DNA of 64,000 bases from assembly GCA_023953905.1 (NCBI GenBank), contig JAMLJA010000007.1:62001-126000 (forward strand). The letters are read 5' to 3'. Position numbers and translations under genes: made by a program. A model generated the notes under the pieces. The model was not told where the DNA came from and ran no database searches. It worked only from the letters and a program-made list of their open reading frames with translations. Every line of letters starts with the position of its first letter. Position 1 is the stretch's first letter. Below are positions 1 through 8,290 of this stretch, one piece after another. The DNA is from Rhizobiaceae bacterium. GTDB taxonomy: Bacteria; Pseudomonadota; Alphaproteobacteria; Rhizobiales; Rhizobiaceae.

Positions 1-140
1 AGCCTTTCGTCTGGTGCGTAGTCGAGCAGGCAGATTCGCCTCCGCAATGTCTGGTAGATGCGATCGAAGCGCCCCCTCGCGCCTTCGTCTGCAGGTCTGG
101 CGCCCGTTGTGGATGCCGCCAGACTGAGTTCTTCCGGCAT
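1..140 (-). CDS. GntR-family transcriptional regulator, N-terminal fragment (cut by window edge)
   Basis: An open minus-strand frame starts with ATG at 140 and runs off the left edge. After a polar lead (MPEELSLAAS...) it reads FDRIYQTLRRRI followed by LLDYAPDERL, the opening of a GntR winged helix, closest to the FadR/FCD subfamily. Its ATG overlaps the stop of the M20 deacetylase gene (TGATG), so it is probably translationally coupled and last in the eutD-deacetylase-gntR operon. A GntR regulator is expected here because rhizobial ehu/eut clusters are reported to carry one. The FCD effector domain lies outside the window, so the subfamily is inferred from about 45 residues only. Confidence 0.7.
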   Translation of the reverse strand, partial: MPEELSLAASTTGARPADEGARGRFDRIYQTLRRRICLLDYAPDER

Positions 141-1315
141 CAGGTGCCCTTTGCATTCGTCGCAAGTTTCAGACGCAGCTTGTCGAGCATTTCAAGGCAG
201 GCGGCAAGCTGTTCGAGTGCAAGATACTCGTCCGGCTTGTGAGCCTGTGCGATCGAGCCCGGTCCGCAAATGATGGAGGAAATGCCTGCTGACTGGAACA
301 GCCCTGCCTCCGTGCCGAAGGGCACCACATCGCCATGGCGATGGCCGGTCAGTTCCCCAACGATGTCGCGCGCTTCCGACTCCTCCACGACCTGAAGACC
401 CTCCACCTCGCCGATCACATGTGTGGTGATGCCGCATGCGGGCGATACCGCACGCATCGCAGGCAGCAATACTGTCTCGACATACTCGCCGAGATCGTTC
501 TTCACAAAGTTGGCGTCGTCGAGCGTGACGGGGCGCATCTCCCATTCGACGCTGCAACTGCCGGCAATCACGTTGCGCGCCGTGCCGCCCGACATCTTCC
601 CGACCTGAACGGTTGTCCAGGGGGGGTCGAAGCGACTTCCCGCGGGTGCGCGCTTCTTCAGCCTGTCGCCGAGATCCAGAAGCTGCGAGATATATCGCGC
701 CGCATATTCGATAGCGTTCACGCCTTTGCCAGGATGGGAGCCGTGGCCTTCCAGACCCGAAAACTCGGTGGTGTATTCGAAACAGCCCTTATGACCCTCA
801 ATGACCCGCATTTCGGTCGGTTCACCGATGATCGCGACGGAGGGCCGGATGCCAGCATTGGCGATTTCTTTGACCAGCGCGCGAGCGCCCAGGCAACCGA
901 TCTCTTCGTCATAGGTCAGCGCGACGTGAAGCGGACGCGCAAGGCCCGCCTCGGCGAAGTGTGGCGCCATAGCCAGTGCGGCAGCGATGAACCCTTTCAT
1001 GTCGCAAGAGCCGCGGCCGTAAAGCCTGCCGTTGCGCTCGCTCAGTACGTAGGGATCGCTGCTCCATTCCGATGGATCGGCGGGCACCACGTCGGTGTGG
1101 CCAGAGAGCACGATGCCACCGTCGCCGGGCGGCCCAATCGTGGCGAAGAGATTGGCCTTTGCGCCGCTCTCGTCTCTTGAAAGGGAAAGCGTCGCGCCCG
1201 CATCCGATAACAGGTCGGCGGCATAGGCGATCAGTTCGAGATTGCTCTCCGAGGATTCTGTCGGAAACCCGACCAGTTGCCCAAGAATCTCACGCGTCCG
1301 GGCGAGCTTTTCCAT
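140..1315 (-). CDS. M20-family deacetylase (ArgE-like), probable N-acetyl-diaminobutyrate deacetylase
   Basis: The 391-residue protein has the M20 zinc-amidohydrolase pattern: SGHTDVVP (H73, D75), the bridging D105 in GRGSCDMKG, the general base in TYDEEIG (E137/E138), GEPTE (E165) and a C-terminal AQAHKPDEY. By sequence it is an acetylornithine-deacetylase-type enzyme. It starts 10 bases after eutD/doeA ends, in the ectoine cluster, and no DoeB/EutE (aspartoacylase-fold deacetylase) is present. The likely job is therefore removal of acetate from N-acetyl-2,4-diaminobutyrate, the product of ectoine ring opening. Acetylornithine is one methylene longer, so the switch in substrate is plausible. 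A true arginine-pathway ArgE cannot be excluded. Confidence 0.8.
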   Translation of the reverse strand: MEKLARTREILGQLVGFPTESSESNLELIAYAADLLSDAGATLSLSRDESGAKANLFATIGPPGDGGIVLSGHTDVVPADPSEWSSDPYVLSERNGRLYGRGSCDMKGFIAAALAMAPHFAEAGLARPLHVALTYDEEIGCLGARALVKEIANAGIRPSVAIIGEPTEMRVIEGHKGCFEYTTEFSGLEGHGSHPGKGVNAIEYAARYISQLLDLGDRLKKRAPAGSRFDPPWTTVQVGKMSGGTARNVIAGSCSVEWEMRPVTLDDANFVKNDLGEYVETVLLPAMRAVSPACGITTHVIGEVEGLQVVEESEARDIVGELTGHRHGDVVPFGTEAGLFQSAGISSIICGPGSIAQAHKPDEYLALEQLAACLEMLDKLRLKLATNAKGT

Positions 1316-1325
1316 CGCGGCCCTC

Positions 1326-2510
1326 TCAGTCCTTTACGACGAGCCGGCGGGGCCGATCGCAGAAGCACTCGGCAGGCCCGGTTTCGCGGATCAGGATGCT
1401 CTCGGTGATTTCGAGGCCCCAATCGTCCATCCACAGCCCCGGCATGAAATGGAAGGTCATGCCCGCTTCCAGGATGGTTTCCTCTTCCTTGCGGAAGGAG
1501 ATGGTGCGTTCGCCCCAGTCGGGCGGGTATGAGATGCCGATGGGATAGCCGCATCGGCTGTCCTTCTTGATCCCGGCGCGCTCCAGCGACCCGAAAAGCG
1601 CACGCGCCACGTCCCCTGCAGGATTGCCGGCGCGCGCCGCGTCGAGCCCGGCCTCAAGCCCGTCCGCAAGCGCCTTCTCTGCATCGACTATGTGCTGGGG
1701 AGGCTTGCCGAGAAAAACCGTCCGGCAAAATGGCGTGTGGTAGCGGCGATAGCAGCCCGCGATCTCGAAGAACGTCGCTTCACCCCGCCGGAAGGGCCTG
1801 TTGTCCCATGTCAGATGAGGGGCGGCGGCGTCGGTGCCCGACGGCAGCAGCGGCACGATTGCCGCGTAGTCTCCCCAGGCGTCCCCGACACCACGGATGG
1901 CATCGCCGAAGATCTCGGCCACGACCTCGTTCTTGGGGCGGCCAGGCTCGACACGCTCCATGATGCCGTCGACGATCTTCTCGGAAATGCGCGCCGCCTT
2001 GCGCATGAAGGCGATCTCCTCGTCCGATTTGACGCCGCGCTGCCAGTTGACCAGCGCCGTTGCGTCGACCAGCTCGGCTTGGGGCAGCTCCTGGCGCAGC
2101 ACGAGATAGGCCTTGGCCGAGAAGTAGTAGTTTTCGAGTTCCAGCCCTATCCGCTTGTTTTCGTATCCCCGCTCGCGAAGGATCGCGGCAAGCGTCTGCA
2201 TGGGGTGGCGCACCGTCGATTGCACGTAGTTGTCGTGATAGCCGGCGACGTGCTCGTCCTCCATCCAGACAGTGCGCACGGCGCCATTCGCATCCTGCGA
2301 GCGCCCCCACCAGACGGGGTCGGCGTCATGAAAGACGATGACGCCCTGATGTACATAGAACGACCACCCGTCATAGCCGGTGATCCAGGCCATGTTCGAC
2401 GGGTCCTCGACGAACAGCACGTCGATGTCGCGTTCAGCCATAGCCTTACGTAGTTTTGCGAGGCGGCGCGCGTATTCCCCGCGCGTGAATGGCAAATCGG
2501 CAGAGGTCAT
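1326..2510 (-). CDS. eutD: Ectoine hydrolase (M24/creatinase-fold), EutD/DoeA
   Basis: The 394-residue protein has the two-domain creatinase/Xaa-Pro-aminopeptidase fold: an N-terminal domain with DPSNMAWITGYDGWSFYVHQ, which closely resembles ectoine hydrolases as I remember them, and a C-terminal pita-bread domain (about residues 160-394). DoeA opens the ectoine ring to N-acetyl-2,4-diaminobutyrate in the cytoplasm. A strong ribosome site (GAGGAGG) precedes ATG 2510. It is divergent from ehuB and heads the eutD-deacetylase-gntR operon. General annotation would say Xaa-Pro peptidase; the neighbours and the N-terminal motif make ectoine hydrolase much more likely. Confidence 0.88.
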   Translation of the reverse strand: MTSADLPFTRGEYARRLAKLRKAMAERDIDVLFVEDPSNMAWITGYDGWSFYVHQGVIVFHDADPVWWGRSQDANGAVRTVWMEDEHVAGYHDNYVQSTVRHPMQTLAAILRERGYENKRIGLELENYYFSAKAYLVLRQELPQAELVDATALVNWQRGVKSDEEIAFMRKAARISEKIVDGIMERVEPGRPKNEVVAEIFGDAIRGVGDAWGDYAAIVPLLPSGTDAAAPHLTWDNRPFRRGEATFFEIAGCYRRYHTPFCRTVFLGKPPQHIVDAEKALADGLEAGLDAARAGNPAGDVARALFGSLERAGIKKDSRCGYPIGISYPPDWGERTISFRKEEETILEAGMTFHFMPGLWMDDWGLEITESILIRETGPAECFCDRPRRLVVKD

Positions 2511-2542
2511 GCTTCCTCCTCAGGCGGAAGGTCAGAATAGCA

Positions 2543-2554
2543 ATATGTGTACAT
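2543..2554. promoter_or_regulatory. Candidate GntR operator ATATGTGTACAT
   Basis: This 12-mer contains the TGTACA core often seen in FCD-type GntR operators and sits 33 bases upstream of the eutD start in the eutD/ehuB divergent region. The identical 12-mer occurs, inverted, at 44018-44029 upstream of soxB. The GntR gene at the left edge is the obvious candidate binder. Confidence 0.5.
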
Positions 2555-2637
2555 CTAGGGCCAGATCGATTGCCCAAACAAGAGGAAATGATGGTATCCA
2601 GTGCAAAAAGTGCGTTGACCAATCGTCTCACCCGTGT

Positions 2638-2651
2638 TGTTGTGCACAACA
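2638..2651. promoter_or_regulatory. Perfect 14-base palindrome TGTTGTGCACAACA upstream of ehuB
   Basis: The site is a perfect inverted repeat (TGTTGTG/CACAACA) ending 40 bases before the ehuB ATG. Its position fits an operator overlapping the ehu promoter. It is distinct from the TGTACA-type site at 2543, so a second regulator such as the AsnC/DoeX protein encoded downstream may act here. Binding is inferred only. Confidence 0.5.
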
Positions 2652-2691
2652 TAAGAAAAACGAAAATTGGTGGAACACAGGAGTGACCTCA

Positions 2692-3546
2692 ATGAGAAGA
2701 GCTTTCCTGAAGGGTGCAGCCGTGCTTGGTGTGGCAGCCCTCACATTTGGATCAATGGCCGGACTGGCCAGCGCGCAGGCGCTGCTGGAGAAGGCCGACA
2801 AGGGCGAACCGATCCGCATCGGCTTCGCCAACGAGATTCCATTCGCCTATCCCGGCGACGACGGCAGCCCCAAAGGTTTCGTCAATGCCTTCGCGATCGG
2901 CGTGCTCAAGAAGATGGGCTATGAGAAGATAGAGCCCGTGCAGACCGAATGGGGCGGGCTCATTCCCGGCCTCAACGCCAACCGTTTCGACATCGTTACC
3001 GGCGGCATGAACATTCTTGCCAGCCGCTGCGAGAACATCGCGTTTTCAGAGCCCATCGCGACGGTCGGCGACGGCTTCATCGTTGCGCCGGGCAACCCCA
3101 AGAAGATCGGTGACTATAAGAGCCTGGCGTCGAGCGGAGCGGTGATGGTCACGGGCGCCGGATACTCCAATATCGAAGCCGCAAAAGCCGCCGGCGTCGC
3201 GGAGGCCAATATCATGCAGGTCCCCGGACCGACCGAAATCCTGGCCGCCGTGAAGGCCGGTCGCGCCGATGCGGGAGCGGGCACCTATTTTACCATGAAG
3301 CAGCTTGCCGATGCCTCGGGTGGCGCGGTGGTGGCGTCGGATCCCTCCGCAATGCCGGAGGATTCGTTCAATTGGGCGGGCATTGGCTTCCGCAAGGCCG
3401 ATAAGGCCTTCCTCGACAAGTTCAACGCCGCCATGAAGGACTATATCGGCTCGGACGAGATGCTGGCAGCCGTTGCCGAATATGGCTACGACAAGAGCTC
3501 GCTTCCCGGCGACAAGACGACCGAGTGGGTCTGCGCCAACCGCTGA
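2692..3546 (+). CDS. ehuB: Ectoine/hydroxyectoine ABC transporter, periplasmic binding protein EhuB
   Basis: The frame is open further upstream, but the start is placed at ATG 2692, which follows AGGAG and begins a clean signal peptide (MRRAFLKG, hydrophobic core to about residue 27, ASAQA cleavage site). The mature protein is a cluster F amino-acid-type binding protein (IRIGFANEIPFAYP, GGLIPGLNANRFDIV, about 284 residues), the usual EhuB size. It captures ectoine or hydroxyectoine in the periplasm for EhuCD and EhuA. It is first in a tightly packed nine-gene plus-strand operon. A strong hairpin follows it, consistent with a higher transcript level than for the permeases. Confidence 0.9.
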   Translation: MRRAFLKGAAVLGVAALTFGSMAGLASAQALLEKADKGEPIRIGFANEIPFAYPGDDGSPKGFVNAFAIGVLKKMGYEKIEPVQTEWGGLIPGLNANRFDIVTGGMNILASRCENIAFSEPIATVGDGFIVAPGNPKKIGDYKSLASSGAVMVTGAGYSNIEAAKAAGVAEANIMQVPGPTEILAAVKAGRADAGAGTYFTMKQLADASGGAVVASDPSAMPEDSFNWAGIGFRKADKAFLDKFNAAMKDYIGSDEMLAAVAEYGYDKSSLPGDKTTEWVCANR

Positions 3547-3556
3547 CTTGACGTTG

Positions 3557-3584
3557 CGCGGGCCCGGCAGGCGCCTGGTCCGCG
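3557..3584 (+). promoter_or_regulatory. Intercistronic stem-loop after ehuB
   Basis: CGCGGGCC (3557-3564) pairs with GGTCCGCG (3577-3584) with one G-U pair, and the loop contains the palindrome CAGGCGCCTG. There is no U-tract and the operon continues, so it is more likely a 3' stability or processing hairpin that favours ehuB than a full terminator. Confidence 0.5.
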
Positions 3585-3649
3585 GCCTCGGGCATGCGCC
3601 GCGTAGGCGCGGCCCGCCTTGGCGGCATTGACGGGAAGGTCTGAGCGGC

Positions 3650-4315
3650 ATGACCTATTTCGAGTTCCTTGCCCAGTATGGTGACCGTATCCTGAGCGGT
3701 ACCCTGGTCACCATTGGATTGACCGTGCTTGCGGCAATTCTTGCCGTGGTGGTCGCTTTGGCGGCCGGGCTGATGCGAATGGCGCCAAACTTCGCGGTCC
3801 GCGGCGTCGCCACCGTCTATATCGAGATCTTTCGCGGCACCTCGCTGCTCGTTCAGCTCTACTGGATATTCTTCGTGCTGCCTCTGTTTGGCATCACGAT
3901 GGAGAAATTCACCGCCGGCTTTGTGGCGGTCGGCATGAATCTGGGAGCCTATGGCGCGGAATTGGTGCGCGGCGCCATACTTGCGGTGCCCAAAGGTCAG
4001 TGGGAGGCGGGCTTGGCGCTCAACATGTCTCCCGCCAAGCGCATGGTGCGGGTGATCCTGCCGCAAGCTGTTCTGATCATGCTGCCCGGCTGGGGCAATC
4101 TGATGATCGAGCTCCTGAAGGGCACCGCGCTCGTGGCCCTTATTTCCGTCGCCGACCTCATGTTTCAGGTCAAGCAGATCAACGGCACGACATTCATGTC
4201 GGCGGAGAGCTTCGGCACCGCCCTCATCATCTATTACGTCATCGCACGCTTCATGCTGACGCCTTCCATGCGTTGGCTCGAGCGGTTCATGCGGCGTAAG
4301 ATGGGGAGGGCCTGA
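3650..4315 (+). CDS. ehuC: Ectoine ABC transporter permease EhuC
   Basis: This 221-residue polar-amino-acid-type permease (HisM/GlnP family) has several hydrophobic helices, the first at about residues 17-40. The family signature is present: YIEIFRGTSLLVQLYW, then the EAA loop (GQWEAGLALNMSPAKRMVRV) that docks the ATPase. With EhuD it forms the inner-membrane channel for ectoine. It lies 103 bases after ehuB and 2 bases before ehuD. Confidence 0.88.
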   Translation: MTYFEFLAQYGDRILSGTLVTIGLTVLAAILAVVVALAAGLMRMAPNFAVRGVATVYIEIFRGTSLLVQLYWIFFVLPLFGITMEKFTAGFVAVGMNLGAYGAELVRGAILAVPKGQWEAGLALNMSPAKRMVRVILPQAVLIMLPGWGNLMIELLKGTALVALISVADLMFQVKQINGTTFMSAESFGTALIIYYVIARFMLTPSMRWLERFMRRKMGRA

Positions 4316-4317
4316 GC

Positions 4318-4986
4318 GTGTTTGACTGGCGCTGGGACTTCACCTGGGAGATCTTGCCGCGTCTGATCGTGGCAACGGGCAACACATTGCTCGCAGCCGG
4401 GCTGGGATATGGCATTGCCGTGGTGCTGGGCCTCATCTTGGCTCTCGCACAGCGCACGCCGTCGCGTGCCCTGACCCTTGCCGTGCGGGAGGCGGTGGAA
4501 TTCATCCGCTCGACGCCGCTCGTCCTCCAGATCTTCTTTGTCTTCTATGTAGGGCCGCAGTTCGGCCTGCGTCTTTCGCCGTGGACTGCCGGCATGATCG
4601 CGATCGGCCTGCACTATGCTGCCTATCTGTCGGAAGTGTATCGCGGCGGTCTGGAAAGTGTGCCCAAGGGCCAGTGGGAAGCCGCGACCTCGCTCAACCT
4701 GTCGACGGCGCGGACCTATTTTCGCGTCATCATACCCCAGGCGCTGCCACCCTCGTTGGCGGGCATGGGCAACTATCTCGTCGGCATCTTCAAGGATACG
4801 CCGATGCTCTCGGTGATCGGCGTCGCCGAATTGATGCATACAGCCAACGCCATCGGCTCGGAAACATATCGCTTTCTGGAGCCCTACACGCTGGTCGGCG
4901 TCATCTTCCTTGTCATCTCGCTGCCCACAGCCGCCGGCATCCGCCTGTTCGAGTCCTGGGTACGTCGCAAACTGGGAATGAAATGA
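4318..4986 (+). CDS. ehuD: Ectoine ABC transporter permease EhuD
   Basis: The protein has 222 residues and a GTG start at 4318 preceded by GGGGAGGG. It is the second HisM/GlnP-type permease, with FIRSTPLVLQIFFVFY and the EAA loop GQWEAATSLNLSTARTYFRV. It pairs with EhuC. Its stop overlaps the ehuA start (ATGA), which implies coupled translation. Confidence 0.88.
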   Translation: MFDWRWDFTWEILPRLIVATGNTLLAAGLGYGIAVVLGLILALAQRTPSRALTLAVREAVEFIRSTPLVLQIFFVFYVGPQFGLRLSPWTAGMIAIGLHYAAYLSEVYRGGLESVPKGQWEAATSLNLSTARTYFRVIIPQALPPSLAGMGNYLVGIFKDTPMLSVIGVAELMHTANAIGSETYRFLEPYTLVGVIFLVISLPTAAGIRLFESWVRRKLGMK

Positions 4987-5807
4987 TGACCAACGAAAGC
5001 ATGTCGGATTTTCCCCTCAAGCTGGAGGGTGACAATGTGCCGATGGTGAGCTTCAGGAAAGTCACCAAAAGCTCTGGCTCGCTGGTTGTGTTGGACGCGC
5101 TCGACCTCGATGTCGCCGAAGGCGAAATGGTGACGGTCATCGGTCCTTCGGGATCCGGCAAGACGACTGTCCTGCGCATGCTGATGACGCTGGAGAAGAT
5201 CAACAGCGGAGTCATCTATGTGGATGGTGAACCGTTGACGCACATGCCGAATGGAAGCGGCCTTGTGCCCGCCGACAGCCGCCACCTGCGGAAGATGCGC
5301 TCGAAAATCGGCATGTGTTTCCAGCACTTCAACCTGTTTCCTCACATGACGGCGCTTGAAAACTGCATGGAAGGCCCCGTGCACGTGCTTGGACTGTCCA
5401 GAAAGGAGGCGCGCGAGCGCTCGGAGGAACTGCTCGAACTGGTTGGCATGGCGGACAAGCGCGATCAGCACCCCTCGCGTCTTTCAGGCGGTCAGCAGCA
5501 GCGTGTCGCAATTGCCCGCGCGATGGCGATGCGGCCGAAGGTCATGCTGTTTGACGAGGTCACTTCGGCGCTTGACCCGGAGGTGATCGGCGAAGTCACC
5601 AATGTCATCCGCAAGCTTGTTGCCGAACATAATCTCACAATGCTGATGGTCACGCACCAGATGGGCTTCGCCAAGGACATCTCCGACCGCGTCTGCTTCT
5701 TCTACGGCGGTAGCATCGAAGAACAGGGGACGCCCGAGCAACTGTTCGGCAACCCGCAGAAGGAACGCACGCAGCAGTTCCTGAGCGCGGTAAAGGAGGC
5801 CATTTGA
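4983..5807 (+). CDS. ehuA: Ectoine ABC transporter ATPase EhuA
   Basis: The frame is open well upstream, but the start is placed at 4983, where ATG overlaps the ehuD stop (the next codon, 4986, is also ATG). The 274-residue product has Walker A GPSGSGKTT, Q-loop CFQHFNLFPHMT, signature LSGGQQQRVAIARA and Walker B VMLFDEVTSALDPE, followed by an H-loop (MVTHQMGFA). It is the cytoplasmic motor for EhuCD. Its stop overlaps the TTG start of eutB. Confidence 0.88.
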   Translation: MMTNESMSDFPLKLEGDNVPMVSFRKVTKSSGSLVVLDALDLDVAEGEMVTVIGPSGSGKTTVLRMLMTLEKINSGVIYVDGEPLTHMPNGSGLVPADSRHLRKMRSKIGMCFQHFNLFPHMTALENCMEGPVHVLGLSRKEARERSEELLELVGMADKRDQHPSRLSGGQQQRVAIARAMAMRPKVMLFDEVTSALDPEVIGEVTNVIRKLVAEHNLTMLMVTHQMGFAKDISDRVCFFYGGSIEEQGTPEQLFGNPQKERTQQFLSAVKEAI

Positions 5808-6811
5808 GCCTTTCGCTTGCCGATATACTGGCCGCGCGCCGGGCAATCGACGGCATTGCCGCGCGAACGCCTCTGGTGCCGTCGCCGTTTTTGAGCCGCT
5901 TGGCGGGCCTGGATTTCCTGTTGAAGCTGGAGACGACGCAACCGGTCGGCGCGTTCAAATTGCGTGGCGCCGTCAATGCTGTTTCCGCGCTTGCGGCGGA
6001 TGTCGCGGGCGTCACCTGCTGCTCGACCGGCAATCACGGGCGCGGCGTCGCCTACGCGGCGCGGGCGCGCAAGCTGCGCTCGGTCATCTGCATGTCGTCG
6101 CTGGTGCCACAGGCGAAGGTTGACGGCATCAAGGCGCTCGGCGCGGACGTGCGGATCGTCGGACGAAGCCAGGACGATGCGCTGCCGGAAAGCCGCAGGC
6201 TGGCACGTGACGAAGGCCTGGCAGAGATATCGCCCTTCGACGATCCGTACGTTGTCGCCGGACAGGGCACCATCGGACTGGAACTCTTGGAGGATCGGCC
6301 GGACCTTGCCGCGATCCTCGTGCCGCTTTCGGGAGGCGGTCTTGCTGCTGGCATTGCGCTCGCCGCGAAGGCGATCAAGCCCTCGATCAAAGTGATCGGA
6401 ATCACTATGGACCGTGGCGCGGCGATGTTTGAATCGGTGCGCGCCGGAAAACCCGTCGAGGTCGACGAGGTCGCCAGCCTCGCCGACTCGCTTGGCGGCG
6501 GCATCGGCCTCGACAATCGCCTGTCCTTCCAGATGTGCCGCGATCTGCTTGACGACTATGTGCTGGTCACCGAGGAGGAAATCTACGCAGCCATGCAAAC
6601 CCTGTATTTCGAGGATCGAATGGTGGCGGAGGGTGCGAGCGTCGTCGGTATCGCCGCGTTGAAAGCCGGCAAACTGCCGAGCTTTTCCGGTCCCGTTGCA
6701 ACGATCGTGACCGGTCGAAATGTCGACATGGCGACCTTCACCGACATCATTACGGGACGCGACGTGAAGCTTGGCGACAGCTTCGTGAAGGGACGAGCCT
6801 ATGGCGCATGA
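5804..6811 (+). CDS. eutB: PLP-dependent threonine-dehydratase-like enzyme EutB (hydroxyectoine utilisation)
   Basis: The 335-residue protein is a fold-type II PLP enzyme: the PLP lysine lies in GAFKLRGAVNAV, and the phosphate-binding loop (TGNHGRGVAYAA) and a glycine-rich SGGGLAAGI are visible. It starts at TTG 5804, overlapping the ehuA stop, with a perfect AAAGGAGG ribosome site. EutB acts with EutC, and in other bacteria EutA, in converting 5-hydroxyectoine toward ectoine. The neighbours decide this name: by fold alone it would be a threonine/serine dehydratase. Confidence 0.85.
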   Translation: MSLSLADILAARRAIDGIAARTPLVPSPFLSRLAGLDFLLKLETTQPVGAFKLRGAVNAVSALAADVAGVTCCSTGNHGRGVAYAARARKLRSVICMSSLVPQAKVDGIKALGADVRIVGRSQDDALPESRRLARDEGLAEISPFDDPYVVAGQGTIGLELLEDRPDLAAILVPLSGGGLAAGIALAAKAIKPSIKVIGITMDRGAAMFESVRAGKPVEVDEVASLADSLGGGIGLDNRLSFQMCRDLLDDYVLVTEEEIYAAMQTLYFEDRMVAEGASVVGIAALKAGKLPSFSGPVATIVTGRNVDMATFTDIITGRDVKLGDSFVKGRAYGA

Positions 6812-7793
6812 CGTCCGGATTCTCACGGAGGCCGATCTGCGCGGGCTGGTGAAGCTCGATCTGGACGCCATCGATACGATCGAACGCGCATTCGCCGCAC
6901 TCGCCTCGGGCACGGTCATCATGCCGCCAATACTGTCCATGGCCATCCCGCAGGCCAATGGCGAGGTCGATGTGAAGACCGCTTACATTCCCGGATTCGA
7001 AGGCTTCGCGATAAAAGTCAGCCCCGGCTTCTTCGACAATCCGAAGATCGGATTGCCGAGCCTCAACGGGCTGATGATCCTGTTCTCCTCGAAGACAGGT
7101 CTCGTGGAAGCGCTGTTGCTCGACAATGGCTATCTGACCGATGTGCGAACGGCGGCTGCGGGGGCGGTGGCCGCACGGCATCTCGCGCCTCGGAACGTTT
7201 CGACGGCGGGCGTGCTTGGTACGGGTGTGCAGGCGCGCTTGCAGATTCAGGCGGCGCATCTGGTGCGCCCGTTCGGAAAGGTTCTCGTGTGGGGGCGCGA
7301 CGCTGACAAGGCGCGTGCCTGCGCGCGCGATATTGCCTCGTCACTCGGCATAGAGGCGCAAGCGCGCACCGACGCGGAGAGCGTCGTGAGCGAAAGTCAG
7401 CTCGTCGTGACCACAACGCCTGCAGAAGAGCCTGTGCTTAAGGCCGCATCGTTGCATCCCGGTCTCCACATCACGGCGATGGGATCCGATCAGGCCGGCA
7501 AGAACGAGATCGAGCCGTCGGCACTGGTTCGCGCTGACCTTTATGTCGCCGACCGTGTGGCTCAATGCGAGCTGCTCGGTGAACTGCGCAGTGTCATTCA
7601 GGCCCGGTTGTGGTCTGGCGCCACGCCGCCCGAACTCGGCGAGATCGTGAGCGGATCCAGGCCGGGACGCACAAGCGACGAGCAGATCACGATCTGCGAT
7701 CTGACGGGCACCGGCGCTCAGGACACGGCCATCGCCACTTTCGCGGTGCGCGCCGCGCGCGCCGCCGGTGCGGGTTCAACGATAAGAACGTGA
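6801..7793 (+). CDS. eutC: Ornithine-cyclodeaminase-like enzyme EutC (hydroxyectoine utilisation)
   Basis: The protein has 330 residues and overlaps eutB by 11 bases. It belongs to the ornithine cyclodeaminase/mu-crystallin family: the substrate-side KTAYIPGFEGFAIKV lysines, DVRTAAAGAVAARHL, and the NAD-binding GVLGTGVQARLQ. EutC works with EutB on hydroxyectoine. No EutA (maleate isomerase/arylmalonate decarboxylase family) gene precedes eutB or lies elsewhere in the window. Confidence 0.85.
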   Translation: MAHDVRILTEADLRGLVKLDLDAIDTIERAFAALASGTVIMPPILSMAIPQANGEVDVKTAYIPGFEGFAIKVSPGFFDNPKIGLPSLNGLMILFSSKTGLVEALLLDNGYLTDVRTAAAGAVAARHLAPRNVSTAGVLGTGVQARLQIQAAHLVRPFGKVLVWGRDADKARACARDIASSLGIEAQARTDAESVVSESQLVVTTTPAEEPVLKAASLHPGLHITAMGSDQAGKNEIEPSALVRADLYVADRVAQCELLGELRSVIQARLWSGATPPELGEIVSGSRPGRTSDEQITICDLTGTGAQDTAIATFAVRAARAAGAGSTIRT

Positions 7794-7795
7794 CG

Positions 7796-8290
7796 ATGAC
7801 GCTGAAGCTCGACGATCGCGACCTGAAGATGCTGTCGATCCTGGGCGAGGAGGGGCGCATCTCGAAGGCGGAACTGGCGCGTCGCGTCAACCTGTCGCCC
7901 GCTCCATGCTGGGAGCGCCTCAAGCGTCTGGAAGGGGCTGGCCTCATCACCGGATATCGCGCCGAGATCGCTCTCAAGAAGCTCGCCTCCCACGTGGTGG
8001 TTTTCATGGCGGTGGAACTTGCAAGCCACCGTGGCAACGATTTCCAGCTTTTCGAGCGCAGCATCGAGAGGATCGACGAGGTCGTCGGATGCTGGGCCGT
8101 CGGCGGCGGCGTGGATTACATTCTACAGGTGGTCGCCCGCGACATCGACGCCTATCAGCGGCTGGTCGATCGCCTCCTGGAGGCTCATGTCGGCATCACG
8201 CGCTATTTCACCTATGTCGTGACGAAGCCGGTCAAGCTCTCGGGGAAGCTTCCTCTGGAACAATTGATCGAGCGCCAACCCGAAGAATGA
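7796..8290 (+). CDS. doeX: AsnC/Lrp-family regulator DoeX
   Basis: The 164-residue protein has an N-terminal AsnC helix-turn-helix (LDDRDLKMLSILGEEGRISKAELARRVNLS at about 5-35; CWERLKRLEGAGLI recognition region) and a C-terminal RAM ligand domain. ATG 7796 lies 2 bases after the eutC stop; a GTG at 7790 is an alternative start. AsnC genes sit in most ectoine-catabolic operons and respond to pathway intermediates such as diaminobutyrate derivatives. It may bind the palindrome at 2638; that is inference. Confidence 0.87.
   Translation: MTLKLDDRDLKMLSILGEEGRISKAELARRVNLSPAPCWERLKRLEGAGLITGYRAEIALKKLASHVVVFMAVELASHRGNDFQLFERSIERIDEVVGCWAVGGGVDYILQVVARDIDAYQRLVDRLLEAHVGITRYFTYVVTKPVKLSGKLPLEQLIERQPEE

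Noticed and set aside
335..1180. Long plus-strand frame over the M20 deacetylase
   Set aside because: Opposite-strand shadow in GC-rich DNA; no recognisable protein motifs, while the minus frame has complete M20 motifs.
140..1315. Arginine biosynthesis ArgE
   Set aside because: Possible by sequence, but the position in the ectoine operon makes a catabolic deacetylase more likely; no arg genes are near.
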